From DATKEH01 sp035546355 (GTDB lineage Bacteria > Acidobacteriota > Thermoanaerobaculia > Multivoradales > JAIOJS01), in NCBI GenBank assembly GCA_035546355.1, contig DATKEH010000350.1, positions 1 through 21,932 of the forward strand: a DNA stretch of 21,932 nucleotides, given 5' to 3'. The position numbers and the translations under genes are program-made. The first letter of the stretch is position 1. The number at the start of each line of letters is the position of its first letter. Positions 6,732 through 16,961 of this stretch are shown here, piece after piece. The notes beneath the pieces were generated by a model, which was not told where the DNA came from, did no database searches, and saw only the letters and a list, made by a program, of their open reading frames with translations.

Positions 6732-9235
6732 GCGAGGGGCGGGGCGCGAGCTCCGCCCCCGACGACGATTCGCCGCTTGCCGCGCCGTCCGACAGACACT
6801 TCCGGACCCTGGTCGAGGAGCTGAGCCTCCTCGCCGTCTGCCTCGACCACCAGGGCCATGTGGTGTATTGCAATCCGTTCCTCGTCTCCCTCACCGGCTG
6901 GAGCCTGCGAGAGGTGCTGGGGCAGAGCTGGTTCGAGCGCTTCCTGCCCGCAGAGGAGCGGGACGAAGTGCTCCAGGGCTTCCTGAGCCGCCTCGCCGCG
7001 GAGACGATCCGGCCGGTCTCCACCCATCACGTCGTCACTCGCCAGGGCGAGCGGCGCCTGGTGCGCTGGCACAACTCGATGCTGCGCGACGCGGAGGGGC
7101 GGGTGGTGGGCACCGGCAGCATCGGCGAGGACATCACCGATCGCGTCCGCGCCGAGGAGGCCCTCGGCGTCCAGAACGCCCACCTGCGGCAGCTCTTCGA
7201 GCGCTCCCCCCTGGCCATCGTCCTGGTCGACAACGCCGACCGCGTGATGGACGCCAACCCCGGCTTCGCCAGCCTCTTCGGCTACGAGCCTGGGGAGATG
7301 CGCGGCCGCAGCCTCAACGAGCTGATCATCCCACCGCAGATGGCGGAGGAGGCCTCCCGCCTGTCGCGGTCGGTACTCGGCGGGCAGATGATCCAGGTCG
7401 AGACGGTGCGACGCCACCGCGACGGTACCCCCATTCCGGTCACCGTGATGGGCTGCCCCATCGAGCTCGAGGGTCGGCAGCTGGGGGTCTACGGGATCTA
7501 CGTCGACAACCGTGAGCAGCACCGCGCCGAGGAGGCCTTGCGCCGCAGCGAGGAGCGGTACGCCCTGGCCGCGTTGGGCGCCAACGACGGCCTGTGGGAC
7601 TGGGACCTGGGTCGCGGAACGATCTACTTCTCGGGTCGCTGGGCCGCCATGGTCGGGCTCGAGGAGCGGCAGCTCGCAAACGACCCGGAGGAGTGGTTCT
7701 CGCGGGTGCACCCCAGCGACCGCGTCCGACTGCAGCGGGAGATCGAGGCCCACCTGGCCGGCGAGTCATCGCACCTGCAGAGCGAGTACCGGCTGCGGCA
7801 CCGCAGCGGCTCCTTCCACTGGATGCTGGCGCGGGGCCTGGCGGTACGCGACGCCGGCGGTACCCCCTATCGCATGGCGGGTTCGCAGACCGACATCACC
7901 GACCGCAAGCAGGCCGAGAGCCAGCTCCTGCACGATGCCCTGCACGACGCTCTCACCGCGCTGCCCAACCGGGCGCTGTTCCTCAACCGCCTGGAGATGG
8001 CGATCGAGCGCTTCAAGCGGCAACCCGAGGCCGGGTTCGCGGTGCTGCTCCTCGACCTCGATCGCTTCAAGGTGGTCAACGACACCATCGGCCACCGGGT
8101 CGGCGACGCCCTGCTGGTGGCTCTGGGCGAGCGGCTGCAGCGCTCCCTGCGGGTGATCGACACCGCGGCGCGTCTCGGCGGCGACGAATTCGGCGTCCTG
8201 CTGGAGGGCGTCCAGGACCTGCGGCAGGCGGTGCGCATGGCGGATCGCCTGGCGGCGGAGCTGGAGACCCCCTTCTCGCTCGGCGGTCACGAGGTGTTCA
8301 CCTCCGCCAGCATCGGCATCGTGGTCGGTGGCACCCACTACGACTCGACCGAGCAGGTGATGCGCGATGCCGACATCGCGATGTATCGGGCCAAGGCCCA
8401 GGGCAAGGCCTGCTACGCGATCTTCGACCAGGAGATGCACCGTCGAGCGGTGGCGGAGATGCGGCTCGAGCACGACCTGCGGCGGGCACTGGAGCGCCAG
8501 GAGCTCGAGCTCTTCTACCAGCCGATGGTGGTGCTGGGCGAGCGCCGGCTGCACGGATTCGAGGCGCTGGTGCGCTGGCGGCATCCCGAAAGGGGGCTGC
8601 TGACACCGGGCCAGTTCATCAACATGGCGGAGGAGACCGGGCTGATCGTGCCCCTCGGCCAGTGGATCCTCCGCCAGGCGTGCCTCCAGATGGTGGCCTG
8701 GCAAGCCGAGGGCGGGGCGCCACGCGACCTGGCGATCAGCGTCAACCTCTCCGCCCGGCAACTGGCCAACCCCGACCTGCCCGCCTACCTCGCGCAGACC
8801 GTCGCCGAGACCGGCTTCGACTCCGCCGCGCTGGAGCTCGAGATCACCGAGAGCATGTTGATGGAAGACGCCGCCGCCACCCGCGCCACCCTGCTCGACC
8901 TCAAGCGCGACCTGGGCGTGAAGCTGTCGATCGACGATTTCGGCACCGGCTACTCCTCCCTCTCCTACCTCCACCAGTTTCCCGTCGACACCCTGAAGGT
9001 GGACCGGTCGTTCATCGCCCGCATGAACGGCGGCGGCGAGGAGGAGATCGTGCGCGCCATCGTCCAGCTGGGCCGCAGCCTGCGCATGCGCGTCATGGCA
9101 GAGGGGGTCGAGACCGCAGACCAGCTCGCCCGGCTCGAGAGGCTGGAGTGCCATCTCGCCCAGGGTTTCTACTTCTCTCCGCCGGTGGCGGAGGCGGCGG
9201 CGCGGCAGCTGTTGCAGCGCACACGCTGGGAGTAG
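6728..9235 (+). CDS. PAS-PAS-PAS-GGDEF-EAL cyclic-di-GMP enzyme
   Basis: A bifunctional-type diguanylate cyclase/phosphodiesterase of 835 residues. Three PAS domains occupy about 24-145, 150-265 and 271-395, each ending in the usual I.D.T/R linker. The GGDEF domain (about 405-565) has an intact GGDEF at 484-488 and an inhibitory-site RVID at 475-478, five residues upstream. The EAL domain (about 580-830) has EAL at 612-614, NLSARQL, LEITES, DDFGTGYSSL from 736 and AEGVET, so both catalytic centres look intact. No membrane segments are seen; it probably senses a ligand or redox state in the cytoplasm through PAS. I place the start at the GTG at 6728, overlapping the stop of the previous gene. 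The frame stays open upstream to 6041, but that part is the shadow of the oxidoreductase gene. Confidence 0.92.
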   Translation: MSEGRGASSAPDDDSPLAAPSDRHFRTLVEELSLLAVCLDHQGHVVYCNPFLVSLTGWSLREVLGQSWFERFLPAEERDEVLQGFLSRLAAETIRPVSTHHVVTRQGERRLVRWHNSMLRDAEGRVVGTGSIGEDITDRVRAEEALGVQNAHLRQLFERSPLAIVLVDNADRVMDANPGFASLFGYEPGEMRGRSLNELIIPPQMAEEASRLSRSVLGGQMIQVETVRRHRDGTPIPVTVMGCPIELEGRQLGVYGIYVDNREQHRAEEALRRSEERYALAALGANDGLWDWDLGRGTIYFSGRWAAMVGLEERQLANDPEEWFSRVHPSDRVRLQREIEAHLAGESSHLQSEYRLRHRSGSFHWMLARGLAVRDAGGTPYRMAGSQTDITDRKQAESQLLHDALHDALTALPNRALFLNRLEMAIERFKRQPEAGFAVLLLDLDRFKVVNDTIGHRVGDALLVALGERLQRSLRVIDTAARLGGDEFGVLLEGVQDLRQAVRMADRLAAELETPFSLGGHEVFTSASIGIVVGGTHYDSTEQVMRDADIAMYRAKAQGKACYAIFDQEMHRRAVAEMRLEHDLRRALERQELELFYQPMVVLGERRLHGFEALVRWRHPERGLLTPGQFINMAEETGLIVPLGQWILRQACLQMVAWQAEGGAPRDLAISVNLSARQLANPDLPAYLAQTVAETGFDSAALELEITESMLMEDAAATRATLLDLKRDLGVKLSIDDFGTGYSSLSYLHQFPVDTLKVDRSFIARMNGGGEEEIVRAIVQLGRSLRMRVMAEGVETADQLARLERLECHLAQGFYFSPPVAEAAARQLLQRTRWE

Positions 9236-9318
9236 AGGCGCGGTCGCACGTCCTGGCGGCGATCCGGGAATAACCGCCCACTGCCGACGGTTGCTGCTGG
9301 CACACGGCGGAAGCAGCG

Positions 9319-10494
9319 ATGTGGCGTTTTCGATCAGGGCTCTCGGCCTGGCTCCTTCTCGGAGCCTGGCTGCTGTCCTCGTCGCCGGCCGAGGGGCGCC
9401 GACCGCCATCGGCCTCCCTGCTCCAGGATCCGGTCTTCACCACCCAGCTCCGCATCGGCCTCGATCACCTCTACGACGTCGAGACGCGTGAGGCGAGAGA
9501 GGTGTTCGAGCGCCTCGGCCGCCTCTATCCGGGGCACCCGGTCCTGCCGCTGCTCGAGGCGCAGCTGCTGTGGTGGCATATCCTGCTCGATCCCCAGGAC
9601 CACTCGCGGGACGAGCGGCTGCAGGCGAGACTCGAGCGGGCCATCGCCGGCTCCGACAGGCGCCTGGAGCGCGACCCGCGAGACCTCGACGGACGCTACG
9701 TCCGCGCCACCGCGATGGCGCTGCGCGGGCGGCTGCGGTCCCTGCGCGGCGACTGGATCGCAGCGGCTTGGGATGCCAAGCGCTCCCTCGACCTGGTGCG
9801 CCAGCTGGCTCGCGAGCAGCCCGGCAACGAGGACGTCGGGTTCGCGCTCGGCATCTACGACTACTTCGCCGACGTGGCGCCCGAGCGCTATCCCGTGCTC
9901 AAGGCGCTCAAGCCCTTCTTCCCCTCCGGCGACCGGCAGCGCGGCCTGGCGGCACTCGAGCGGGCCAGCCGCCACGGGCAGTTGGCGCGCACCGAGGCCG
10001 CCTACTTCCTGCTCCAGATCCACTACCACTTCGAAGAGGACCCTCGGAGGAGCCTGGAGCAGGCCCGCTGGCTGCGACAGCAGCATCCCAAGAATCCGCT
10101 CTTCCACCTCTTCGAAGGTCGCATCCACAGCCGCTGGGGACGCACCGAGAAGGCCGTGCCGATCCTCCAGGACGTGCTGCGCCGGTACGCTCGGCAGGAG
10201 TCGGGGTACGGGGAGGGAATCGCCGAGGAGGCCCTCTATCATCTCGTGCGCTGTGCCATGCGGAATCGCGACTACGGCGCGGCGGGGGCGTACCTCGACC
10301 GGCTCGAGGCAATGGCCGCGAACCGCACCTCCGGGGTGCTCACACTGGTCCACCTGCGCCGTGGCATGGTCCTCGACGCCCGGGGGATCCGCCCGGCCGC
10401 CGTCGGCCACTATCAGCGGACCCTGAACCTGCCCGACAGCGGCGAAGCGCACGCGCTGGCGCGCAAGTTCCTGCGCAGCCCCTATCCAGGCTGA
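9319..10494 (+). CDS. Exported TPR-like protein
   Basis: A 391-residue protein with a signal peptide (hydrophobic residues 8-22, cut near SSPAEG). The mature part is all-helical with degenerate tetratricopeptide-like pairs: GLDHLYDVETREAREVFERL near 47, a central stretch GIYDYFADVAPERYPVLKAL near 178, then EAAYFLLQIHYHF and AVPILQDVL. The central segment with GDRQRGL resembles a family of TPR proteins in which GLYDYY and a 'GD..+GL..L' pattern recur. Its function is unknown; it is probably periplasmic and protein-binding. The ATG has only a weak GGAAG upstream. It lies 83 bases after the cyclic-di-GMP gene on the same strand and may be cotranscribed with it. Confidence 0.75.
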   Translation: MWRFRSGLSAWLLLGAWLLSSSPAEGRRPPSASLLQDPVFTTQLRIGLDHLYDVETREAREVFERLGRLYPGHPVLPLLEAQLLWWHILLDPQDHSRDERLQARLERAIAGSDRRLERDPRDLDGRYVRATAMALRGRLRSLRGDWIAAAWDAKRSLDLVRQLAREQPGNEDVGFALGIYDYFADVAPERYPVLKALKPFFPSGDRQRGLAALERASRHGQLARTEAAYFLLQIHYHFEEDPRRSLEQARWLRQQHPKNPLFHLFEGRIHSRWGRTEKAVPILQDVLRRYARQESGYGEGIAEEALYHLVRCAMRNRDYGAAGAYLDRLEAMAANRTSGVLTLVHLRRGMVLDARGIRPAAVGHYQRTLNLPDSGEAHALARKFLRSPYPG

Positions 10495-10555
10495 GCGCCG
10501 GCTTGCCTTTACGCGGCGCGGGCCGACAGGGGAATCCGCCGTAGCGAGCGGTGGG

Positions 10556-10586
10556 TTGTTCCGCCTGCCGCGGCGCGAGGGATAAT
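10556..10586 (+). promoter_or_regulatory. Probable promoter of lepA-hemW
   Basis: TTGTTC (10556-10561), a 19-base spacer and GATAAT (10581-10586), which stands out in GC-rich DNA. Transcription would start near 10593, giving a leader of about 35 bases before the lepA ATG. A 7-bp perfect hairpin follows at once. Confidence 0.45.
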
Positions 10587-10605
10587 GAGGGCCGCCGCGG
10601 CCCTC
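10587..10605 (+). repeat. Hairpin at the predicted lepA transcription start
   Basis: GAGGGCC (10587-10593) pairs perfectly with GGCCCTC (10599-10605) around a five-base loop. It directly follows the -10 hexamer, so it would form either at the very 5' end of the mRNA or as a DNA operator. Confidence 0.45.
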
Positions 10606-10627
10606 CCTCCCTGGACACCGAGCGCCC

Positions 10628-12424
<1,797 letters not shown>

Positions 12425-12426
12425 CG

Positions 12427-13617
12427 ATGGCGCAGGCGGGGGCGGTAGCCCGTCCCGGGCTCTACGTCCACGTCCCGTTCTGCTCGGCGATCTGTCCCTA
12501 CTGCGACTTCTCGGTGCTGCCGGGCGACCCGGCGCGCAAGGGACGTTTCGTCGCCGACCTGATCGCCGAGGCGAGGCTGTGGGAGGGCGCCTGGGACGAG
12601 CCGTTCGACACCCTCTACCTGGGTGGCGGCACCCCGTCGTCGCTGGCCCCGGAGCAGCTGGCGAGGATCCTCGAGGCGCTGCGCCACTACCTGCCGATCG
12701 CCGCAAGCTGCAGGCTCTCCATGGAGGCCAACCCCGAGGATGTCGACGCCGCGGCGGTCGCCGCCTGGCGTGCGCTCGGGGTCCATACTTTGAGCCTGGG
12801 GGTCCAGAGCTTCGACGCCGCGGCGCTCCGCTTCCTCGGCCGCCGTCACACTCCCGCGCAGTCGCGCCGCAGCGTCGAGCTGGCCCGAGAGGCGGGCTTC
12901 CCGGTCGTGTCGCTCGACCTCATCTACGCCCTTCCCGGCCAGAGCCAGGAGGATTGGCGACGGCAGCTGGCCGCCGCCCTCGAGCTGGCGCCACCCCACC
13001 TCTCCTGCTACGAGCTGACCATCCACCAGGGCACGCCCTTCGGATTCCGCGTCGCCCGCGGTGCGCTCTCCCCCGCTCCCGAGGGTGCCCGGGCCGCACT
13101 CTTCCACCTCACCCACGACGTCCTCGCCGATCGCGGCCTCGCCGCCTACGAGGTCTCGAGCTTCGCCGCCGCGCCCGAGTTCCGCTCCCGCCACAACGCC
13201 AAGTACTGGCGGCACGTGCCGTACCTGGGCCTGGGCCCGTCCGCCCACTCCTTCGATGGCTCCAGGCGCTGGTGGAACGAGCGCAAGCTCGGCCCGTGGC
13301 AGCAGCGGGTGGCGCGCGGCGAGCGTCCGGTGGCCGGCAGCGAGTCGCTGCATCCCACGGATCTCGCCCTCGAGGCCCTCTTTCTCGGCTTCCGCACCAC
13401 CGACGGAGTCGACCTGGCGGCGATCCGCCAGCGTTGGGGCCTCGACCTCGCCGCCGCCAACGGCGACACCATCGCCGCGCTCGCCGCCGACGGGCTGCTG
13501 CGGCGCGCCGGCACGTGGCTGGTGCCGACCGCCGCCGGGCTCGCGGTGGCCGACTCGCTGGCCGCCCGCTTCGAGATGACTTCCCCCCCCGGCCGGGCTA
13601 GTATGATGCCGGCTTGA
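12427..13617 (+). CDS. hemW: Radical SAM heme chaperone HemW
   Basis: Radical SAM protein of 396 residues that binds heme and delivers it to target proteins; the family was formerly annotated as coproporphyrinogen III oxidase-like. The iron-sulfur motif is C19-x3-C23-x2-C26 in FCSAICPYCDF. YLGGGTPSSL, SMEANPED, LGVQSFD and RRHTPAQS follow as in the family, with the HemW-type HNAKYWRHVPYLGLGPSAHSF (20 or so residues near 255-275) and a winged-helix-like C-terminus ending in the GLLRRAGTWLVPTAAGL stretch. It starts two bases after the lepA stop, so it depends on the lepA promoter. Its last four bases overlap the kinase gene (TTGA). Eight C in a row at 13583-13590 precede the end. Confidence 0.95.
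   Translation: MAQAGAVARPGLYVHVPFCSAICPYCDFSVLPGDPARKGRFVADLIAEARLWEGAWDEPFDTLYLGGGTPSSLAPEQLARILEALRHYLPIAASCRLSMEANPEDVDAAAVAAWRALGVHTLSLGVQSFDAAALRFLGRRHTPAQSRRSVELAREAGFPVVSLDLIYALPGQSQEDWRRQLAAALELAPPHLSCYELTIHQGTPFGFRVARGALSPAPEGARAALFHLTHDVLADRGLAAYEVSSFAAAPEFRSRHNAKYWRHVPYLGLGPSAHSFDGSRRWWNERKLGPWQQRVARGERPVAGSESLHPTDLALEALFLGFRTTDGVDLAAIRQRWGLDLAAANGDTIAALAADGLLRRAGTWLVPTAAGLAVADSLAARFEMTSPPGRASMMPA
13599..13607 (+). promoter_or_regulatory. -10-like element directly before the Ser/Thr kinase start
   Basis: TAGTAT (13599-13604) overlaps TATGAT (13602-13607), an AT island between C-rich and GCCGGC sequence. TATGAT ends six bases before the TTG start at 13614, which would give a leaderless message. 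No clear -35 was seen. Confidence 0.35.
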
Positions 13618-15191
13618 CCCAGACCCAGCGAATCAGCAAATACGAGATCCTGGAGAAGATCGCCGAGGGGGGGTTCGGCGTCGTCTACAAGGCCCGCGAT
13701 CCCTTCATCAAGCGGCTGGTGGCGATCAAGACCTGTTCCGTCAACAACCAGGAGATGGCGCGCCGCTTCTTTCGCGAGGCGGAGATCGCCGGCCGGTTCG
13801 ACCATCCCAACGTCACCATCGTCCACGACTTCGGAGTCGAGGGGGAGCTCGCCTACCTGGTGCAGGAGTACCTCAGCGGCGAGGACCTGCTGGCCAAGAT
13901 CCGGCGCGGCGACGACCTGCCGCTGGTCGAGAAGCTCGACTACCTGACGCAGACGGCCGCCGGGTTGGCGTACGCCCACGGCAAGCAGGTGATCCACCGC
14001 GACATCAAGCCCGCCAACATCCGCGTGCTGGAGAACGGGCAGGTCAAGATCATGGACTTCGGGATCGCCAAGCTGACCAGCTCCTCGACGCAGCTGACGC
14101 AGGAGGGCACGGCCGTCGGCACCCTCGGCTATCTCTCTCCCGAGCAGCTGCGGGACGGCGAGCTCGACGAGCGCACCGACGTCTTCTCCTTCGGTGTCGT
14201 GGCCTACGAGCTGATCTCCTACCGCAGCCCGTTCCGCGGCAAGGATCTGTCGTCGCTGATGAAGGAGATCCTGCACAAGACGCCGCCGCCGGTCGACGAG
14301 CTGATGCCGGAATGCCCACCGCGCCTCGCCGCTTGCGTGGCGCGCTGCCTGGAGAAGGACCCAGCCAGGCGCTGGGCCAACTTCGAGGAGCTGCTCGCGG
14401 AGCTGGCGGTGATCTCTCGGCAAGTGGCCGACGGCCAGCCCGACGCCATGATCTCCGTGAGCAGCCCGGCGGCTCCTCCGGCCGAGGACGAAGCCGCGGC
14501 GATCGCGGCTCGGGATACCAAGCCTGTCCCACTGGCCGTGGAGCCGGCCAATCCGGAGGGGCCCACCACCCGGATGCAGCTGCCACCCCCGCCGGCGGCA
14601 GCAGCCGCGGCGGGAGCGGCAGCCGCCGAGGCCGCGGGCGCCGACGCGGCTGACCCCGACGCGGCGGCTGAGCCCGACGCGGCGGGGGGCGGCGCTGCCG
14701 AAACCGGTGCCCCCGCCGGCGCTTCCACGCCCGCCCCCGCCCGGCTGCCGGTGAAGCTACTGGTCATCGCCGCCGCCGCGGCGTTGCTGGTCGGTGTGGT
14801 GGCGATCGCCCTCTGGTGGACAGGCGGTGAGGAGGCTGTCGAGGCGCCACGGGCGACGACCCCCGCCGCCGGCGACGGCCTGGCGGAGGGTCCGGCGGTT
14901 GCGCCCGTGGCGCCGCAGTCGCGCCTGGTGGTACTGGCGGCTCCCTGGGGCGAGGTCCAGGCCGTCACCCGCAACGACGGCACGGCGCTCCCGGTTCCCG
15001 ATCGCGCCTACACGCCGCTGTCTCTCGAGCTGCCGCCGGGCGCCTACACGGTCACCGTCGCCCACCCCGATGCCGAGCAGCCGGCGAGTTGCGACGTGGA
15101 CCTCGCCGAGAGCGCCACCGAGACCTGTCGCCTCGAGCTGCTGGCCATCGACGCCACCGACTATTTCCGCGAGGCGGGCTGGTGGCGATGA
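13614..15191 (+). CDS. Transmembrane Ser/Thr protein kinase (PknB type) with extracytoplasmic PEGA-like domain
   Basis: A eukaryotic-type kinase of 525 residues. The kinase domain (about 10-268) has the glycine loop IAEGGFGVVYKA (16-27), K39 in VAIK, E55 of helix C, HRDIKPAN with D130 and N135, and DFG with D148, so it should be active. An Ala/Pro-rich linker follows (about 285-377), then one transmembrane helix (381-402). The outer domain is about 120 residues long and resembles PEGA-type beta domains (LVVLAAPWGEV, LELPPGAYTVTVAHP). It has two cysteines (SCDVD and ETCRL) that could form a disulfide. It starts at the TTG at 13614, overlapping the hemW stop, and its stop overlaps the ATG of the next gene (ATGA). 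It probably senses an envelope signal together with that partner. Confidence 0.92.
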   Translation: MTQTQRISKYEILEKIAEGGFGVVYKARDPFIKRLVAIKTCSVNNQEMARRFFREAEIAGRFDHPNVTIVHDFGVEGELAYLVQEYLSGEDLLAKIRRGDDLPLVEKLDYLTQTAAGLAYAHGKQVIHRDIKPANIRVLENGQVKIMDFGIAKLTSSSTQLTQEGTAVGTLGYLSPEQLRDGELDERTDVFSFGVVAYELISYRSPFRGKDLSSLMKEILHKTPPPVDELMPECPPRLAACVARCLEKDPARRWANFEELLAELAVISRQVADGQPDAMISVSSPAAPPAEDEAAAIAARDTKPVPLAVEPANPEGPTTRMQLPPPPAAAAAAGAAAAEAAGADAADPDAAAEPDAAGGGAAETGAPAGASTPAPARLPVKLLVIAAAAALLVGVVAIALWWTGGEEAVEAPRATTPAAGDGLAEGPAVAPVAPQSRLVVLAAPWGEVQAVTRNDGTALPVPDRAYTPLSLELPPGAYTVTVAHPDAEQPASCDVDLAESATETCRLELLAIDATDYFREAGWWR

Positions 15192-16444
15192 CGCCTCGGC
15201 CGCCGGCAACCGCAGCCCCCTCGCGAGCGTCCTCCGCGTTCGCCGCGGTGCTGGCGCTCACCCTGGCGGCGGCGGCGGCAGCGGACTACAAGGAGAGCTA
15301 CCGCCGCGGCCTCGACGCCATCGAGCGACAGCAGTGGCGAGAGGCGGTCCAGCACCTGCGGCTGGCGATCGCCGAGCGGCCCGAGGCGAGCGGTCTGCTG
15401 TCCGGGCCCCTGTTCCGGCGCTACACCCCGCACTACCACCTCGGAGTCGCTCTCGCCGAGAGCGGCGACTGCCGCGGCGCCATCGAGGCCTTCGACGCCT
15501 CGCAGCAGCAGGGAAAGCTGGGACGCGACGAGGTCGCCGATCTCGAGCAGCGCCGAGCGGCGTGCCAGCGCCTGGTGCAGGGGGTGGACGCTGCGGTCAC
15601 CGCGGCGCAGGAGGCAGTGGACGCCGCCGCCGCCGAGGCGTTCGCCGTCGCCGGGATCGAGAGGAGCCCGGTGATGGGCAACGTCTGGGGGGAGGGCGCG
15701 CCCTCCTTCGCCGACCGCCAGGAGCCGGCCACGGCGCGCCTCGCGGAAGCCCGCTCGGCTCTGCGCAGCGGCCAGGAGCGGCTCTCACTGGCCGACGTCG
15801 AGCGGGCCGCTGCGCTCGCCGCCGAGGCGCGGAGCGAGCTGGTACGGCTGCGGCGCGACGCCGAGGCGCGCCAGGCGGCGCTCGAGGAGCGGGCCAGCCG
15901 CGAGCTGGCCGAGATGGGGCGCGTGGTCGACTCCGCCGAGCGCGACCTGCGCTACGTCCGTGGGCAGCTGGCTCCCCTGGCTCCGCGCGCCGCGGCTGCC
16001 GCGGATGCCCTCGCGGCCGCCATTCAGGAGGCCGGACAGGTCGGGATGGCGACGCCCATTTCGGCGCTCGAGGCCCTCCACGACCGCCTGCGCCGCGACC
16101 TGCGGGAGCTGCGCGCCGCGGTCAAGGCGCCGCCGGAGCGGCTGCTCGCAGCGGCGACGGCCTACCTGCGGGCCGACTACGAGCGGGTGCTCGAGCTGCT
16201 GGCCGGGGCCGAGCTCGGCGAGGAGCGGGCCGCCGCCCACGCCTGTCTGCTGCGCGCCGCCGCACGTTGGGGACTGGCCGCCATGGCCGTCGAAGAGGAG
16301 CGCTCCGCTCTACTCGACGCCGCCCACCGCGAGCTGGGATCCTGCGGCGCGGAGGATCGGGGCGTGGAGCCGCTGGCGCGCGCCTTCCCCCCCGACTTCC
16401 GCGCCTTCTACCGAGCGGCGGCGACGCCCGCACAGCCACCGTAG
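15188..16444 (+). CDS. Exported TPR/coiled-coil protein, partner of the Ser/Thr kinase
   Basis: A 418-residue protein with an N-terminal signal peptide (hydrophobic residues 17-32, likely cut before DYKES). Two TPR-like units follow at about 33-125 (YRRGLDAIERQQWREAVQHL and HYHLGVALAESGDCRGAIEAF). A long, very Ala/Glu/Arg-rich helical region (about 130-320) is probably coiled coil. A C-terminal helical part has YLRADYERVLELL and ends in FPPDFRAFYR. I do not know a named family. The ATG at 15188 overlaps the kinase stop in ATGA, so the two are translationally coupled and the protein is presumably made with the kinase and placed on the same side as its outer domain. Binding to that domain is inference. 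It faces the NFACT-R gene tail to tail across 67 bases. Confidence 0.75.
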   Translation: MTPRPPATAAPSRASSAFAAVLALTLAAAAAADYKESYRRGLDAIERQQWREAVQHLRLAIAERPEASGLLSGPLFRRYTPHYHLGVALAESGDCRGAIEAFDASQQQGKLGRDEVADLEQRRAACQRLVQGVDAAVTAAQEAVDAAAAEAFAVAGIERSPVMGNVWGEGAPSFADRQEPATARLAEARSALRSGQERLSLADVERAAALAAEARSELVRLRRDAEARQAALEERASRELAEMGRVVDSAERDLRYVRGQLAPLAPRAAAAADALAAAIQEAGQVGMATPISALEALHDRLRRDLRELRAAVKAPPERLLAAATAYLRADYERVLELLAGAELGEERAAAHACLLRAAARWGLAAMAVEEERSALLDAAHRELGSCGAEDRGVEPLARAFPPDFRAFYRAAATPAQPP

Positions 16445-16487
16445 CGGTGCGGCCACACGATCCGGCTTCCGCCAGGCGGCTGGCGTT

Positions 16488-16502
16488 GCTGGCGGGGCCA
16501 GC
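16488..16502. terminator. Possible bidirectional terminator hairpin
   Basis: GCTGGC (16488-16493) pairs with GCCAGC (16497-16502) around GGG, in the 67-base gap between two convergent genes. There is no T tract on either strand, so intrinsic termination is uncertain. Confidence 0.3.
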
Positions 16503-16511
16503 GCCCTGCCT

Positions 16512-16952
16512 TCACTCCTGCCTCGGCCCCTCCCAGGGCCGGACCCGCAGCGTCCGGTAGCGGCCGAGCGTGACCTTCCCCGCGGCCATGCCGCGCGGCT
16601 TCCGGACCTCCTCGCACAGCGTCGCGTGCACCGCCACCTGGCCGCCGCCCCGCGCCTTGGAGTAACGGGCCGCCAGCGCGGCGGCGAAGCGCTCGGTCTC
16701 GCGCGGGAGCCGCTCGAGACCCTCGGGATTGCGCACCACGACGTGCGACCCCGACTCACCCGCCGCATGGAACCAGAAATCCCGCGGCGCCGCCAGCCGC
16801 ACGCTCAGCACGTCGTTGTCGGTGGCGGTGCGGCCGACCAACACCACCATCCCGTCGGGGGACAGGAAGCGGCGAGCCACCGAGCGGCCCTGCCACACGC
16901 CCTCGTCGGCGTCGGTGGGCCCCGGCGGTCCCCTGCGCTCCTGGCGGCCCAT
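16512..16952 (-). CDS. Stand-alone NFACT RNA-binding (NFACT-R, DUF814) domain protein
   Basis: A 146-residue protein that consists almost only of the NFACT-R domain, normally the C-terminal part of RqcH/Tae2/NEMF ribosome quality control factors and fibronectin-binding homologues. Visible motifs are FLSPDGMVVLVGRTATDNDVLS (29-50), DFWFHAAGESGSHVVVRN (58-75), AARYSKARGG (94-103), and VRKPRGMAAGKVTL (116-129) where the full-length proteins also have a +KP.G...GKV pattern. The NFACT-N, HhH and coiled-coil parts are absent, and the short N-terminal extension shows no frameshifted remains of them. It probably binds RNA or the ribosome; the precise role is unknown. It is divergent from creD. A TAGTAC hexamer ends nine bases before the ATG. 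Confidence 0.85.
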   Translation of the reverse strand: MGRQERRGPPGPTDADEGVWQGRSVARRFLSPDGMVVLVGRTATDNDVLSVRLAAPRDFWFHAAGESGSHVVVRNPEGLERLPRETERFAAALAARYSKARGGGQVAVHATLCEEVRKPRGMAAGKVTLGRYRTLRVRPWEGPRQE

Positions 16953-16961
16953 CGCGGCACT

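Noticed and set aside
13583..13617. C8 tract at 13583-13590 as a frameshift site fusing HemW to the kinase
   Set aside because: The kinase frame has a TAG stop at 13599-13601 between the tract and the kinase start, so no fusion can form.
15089..15187. Upstream extension of the TPR/coiled-coil gene inside the kinase
   Set aside because: The signal peptide begins at 15188, which overlaps the kinase stop as ATGA. The upstream residues are Arg-rich shadow.
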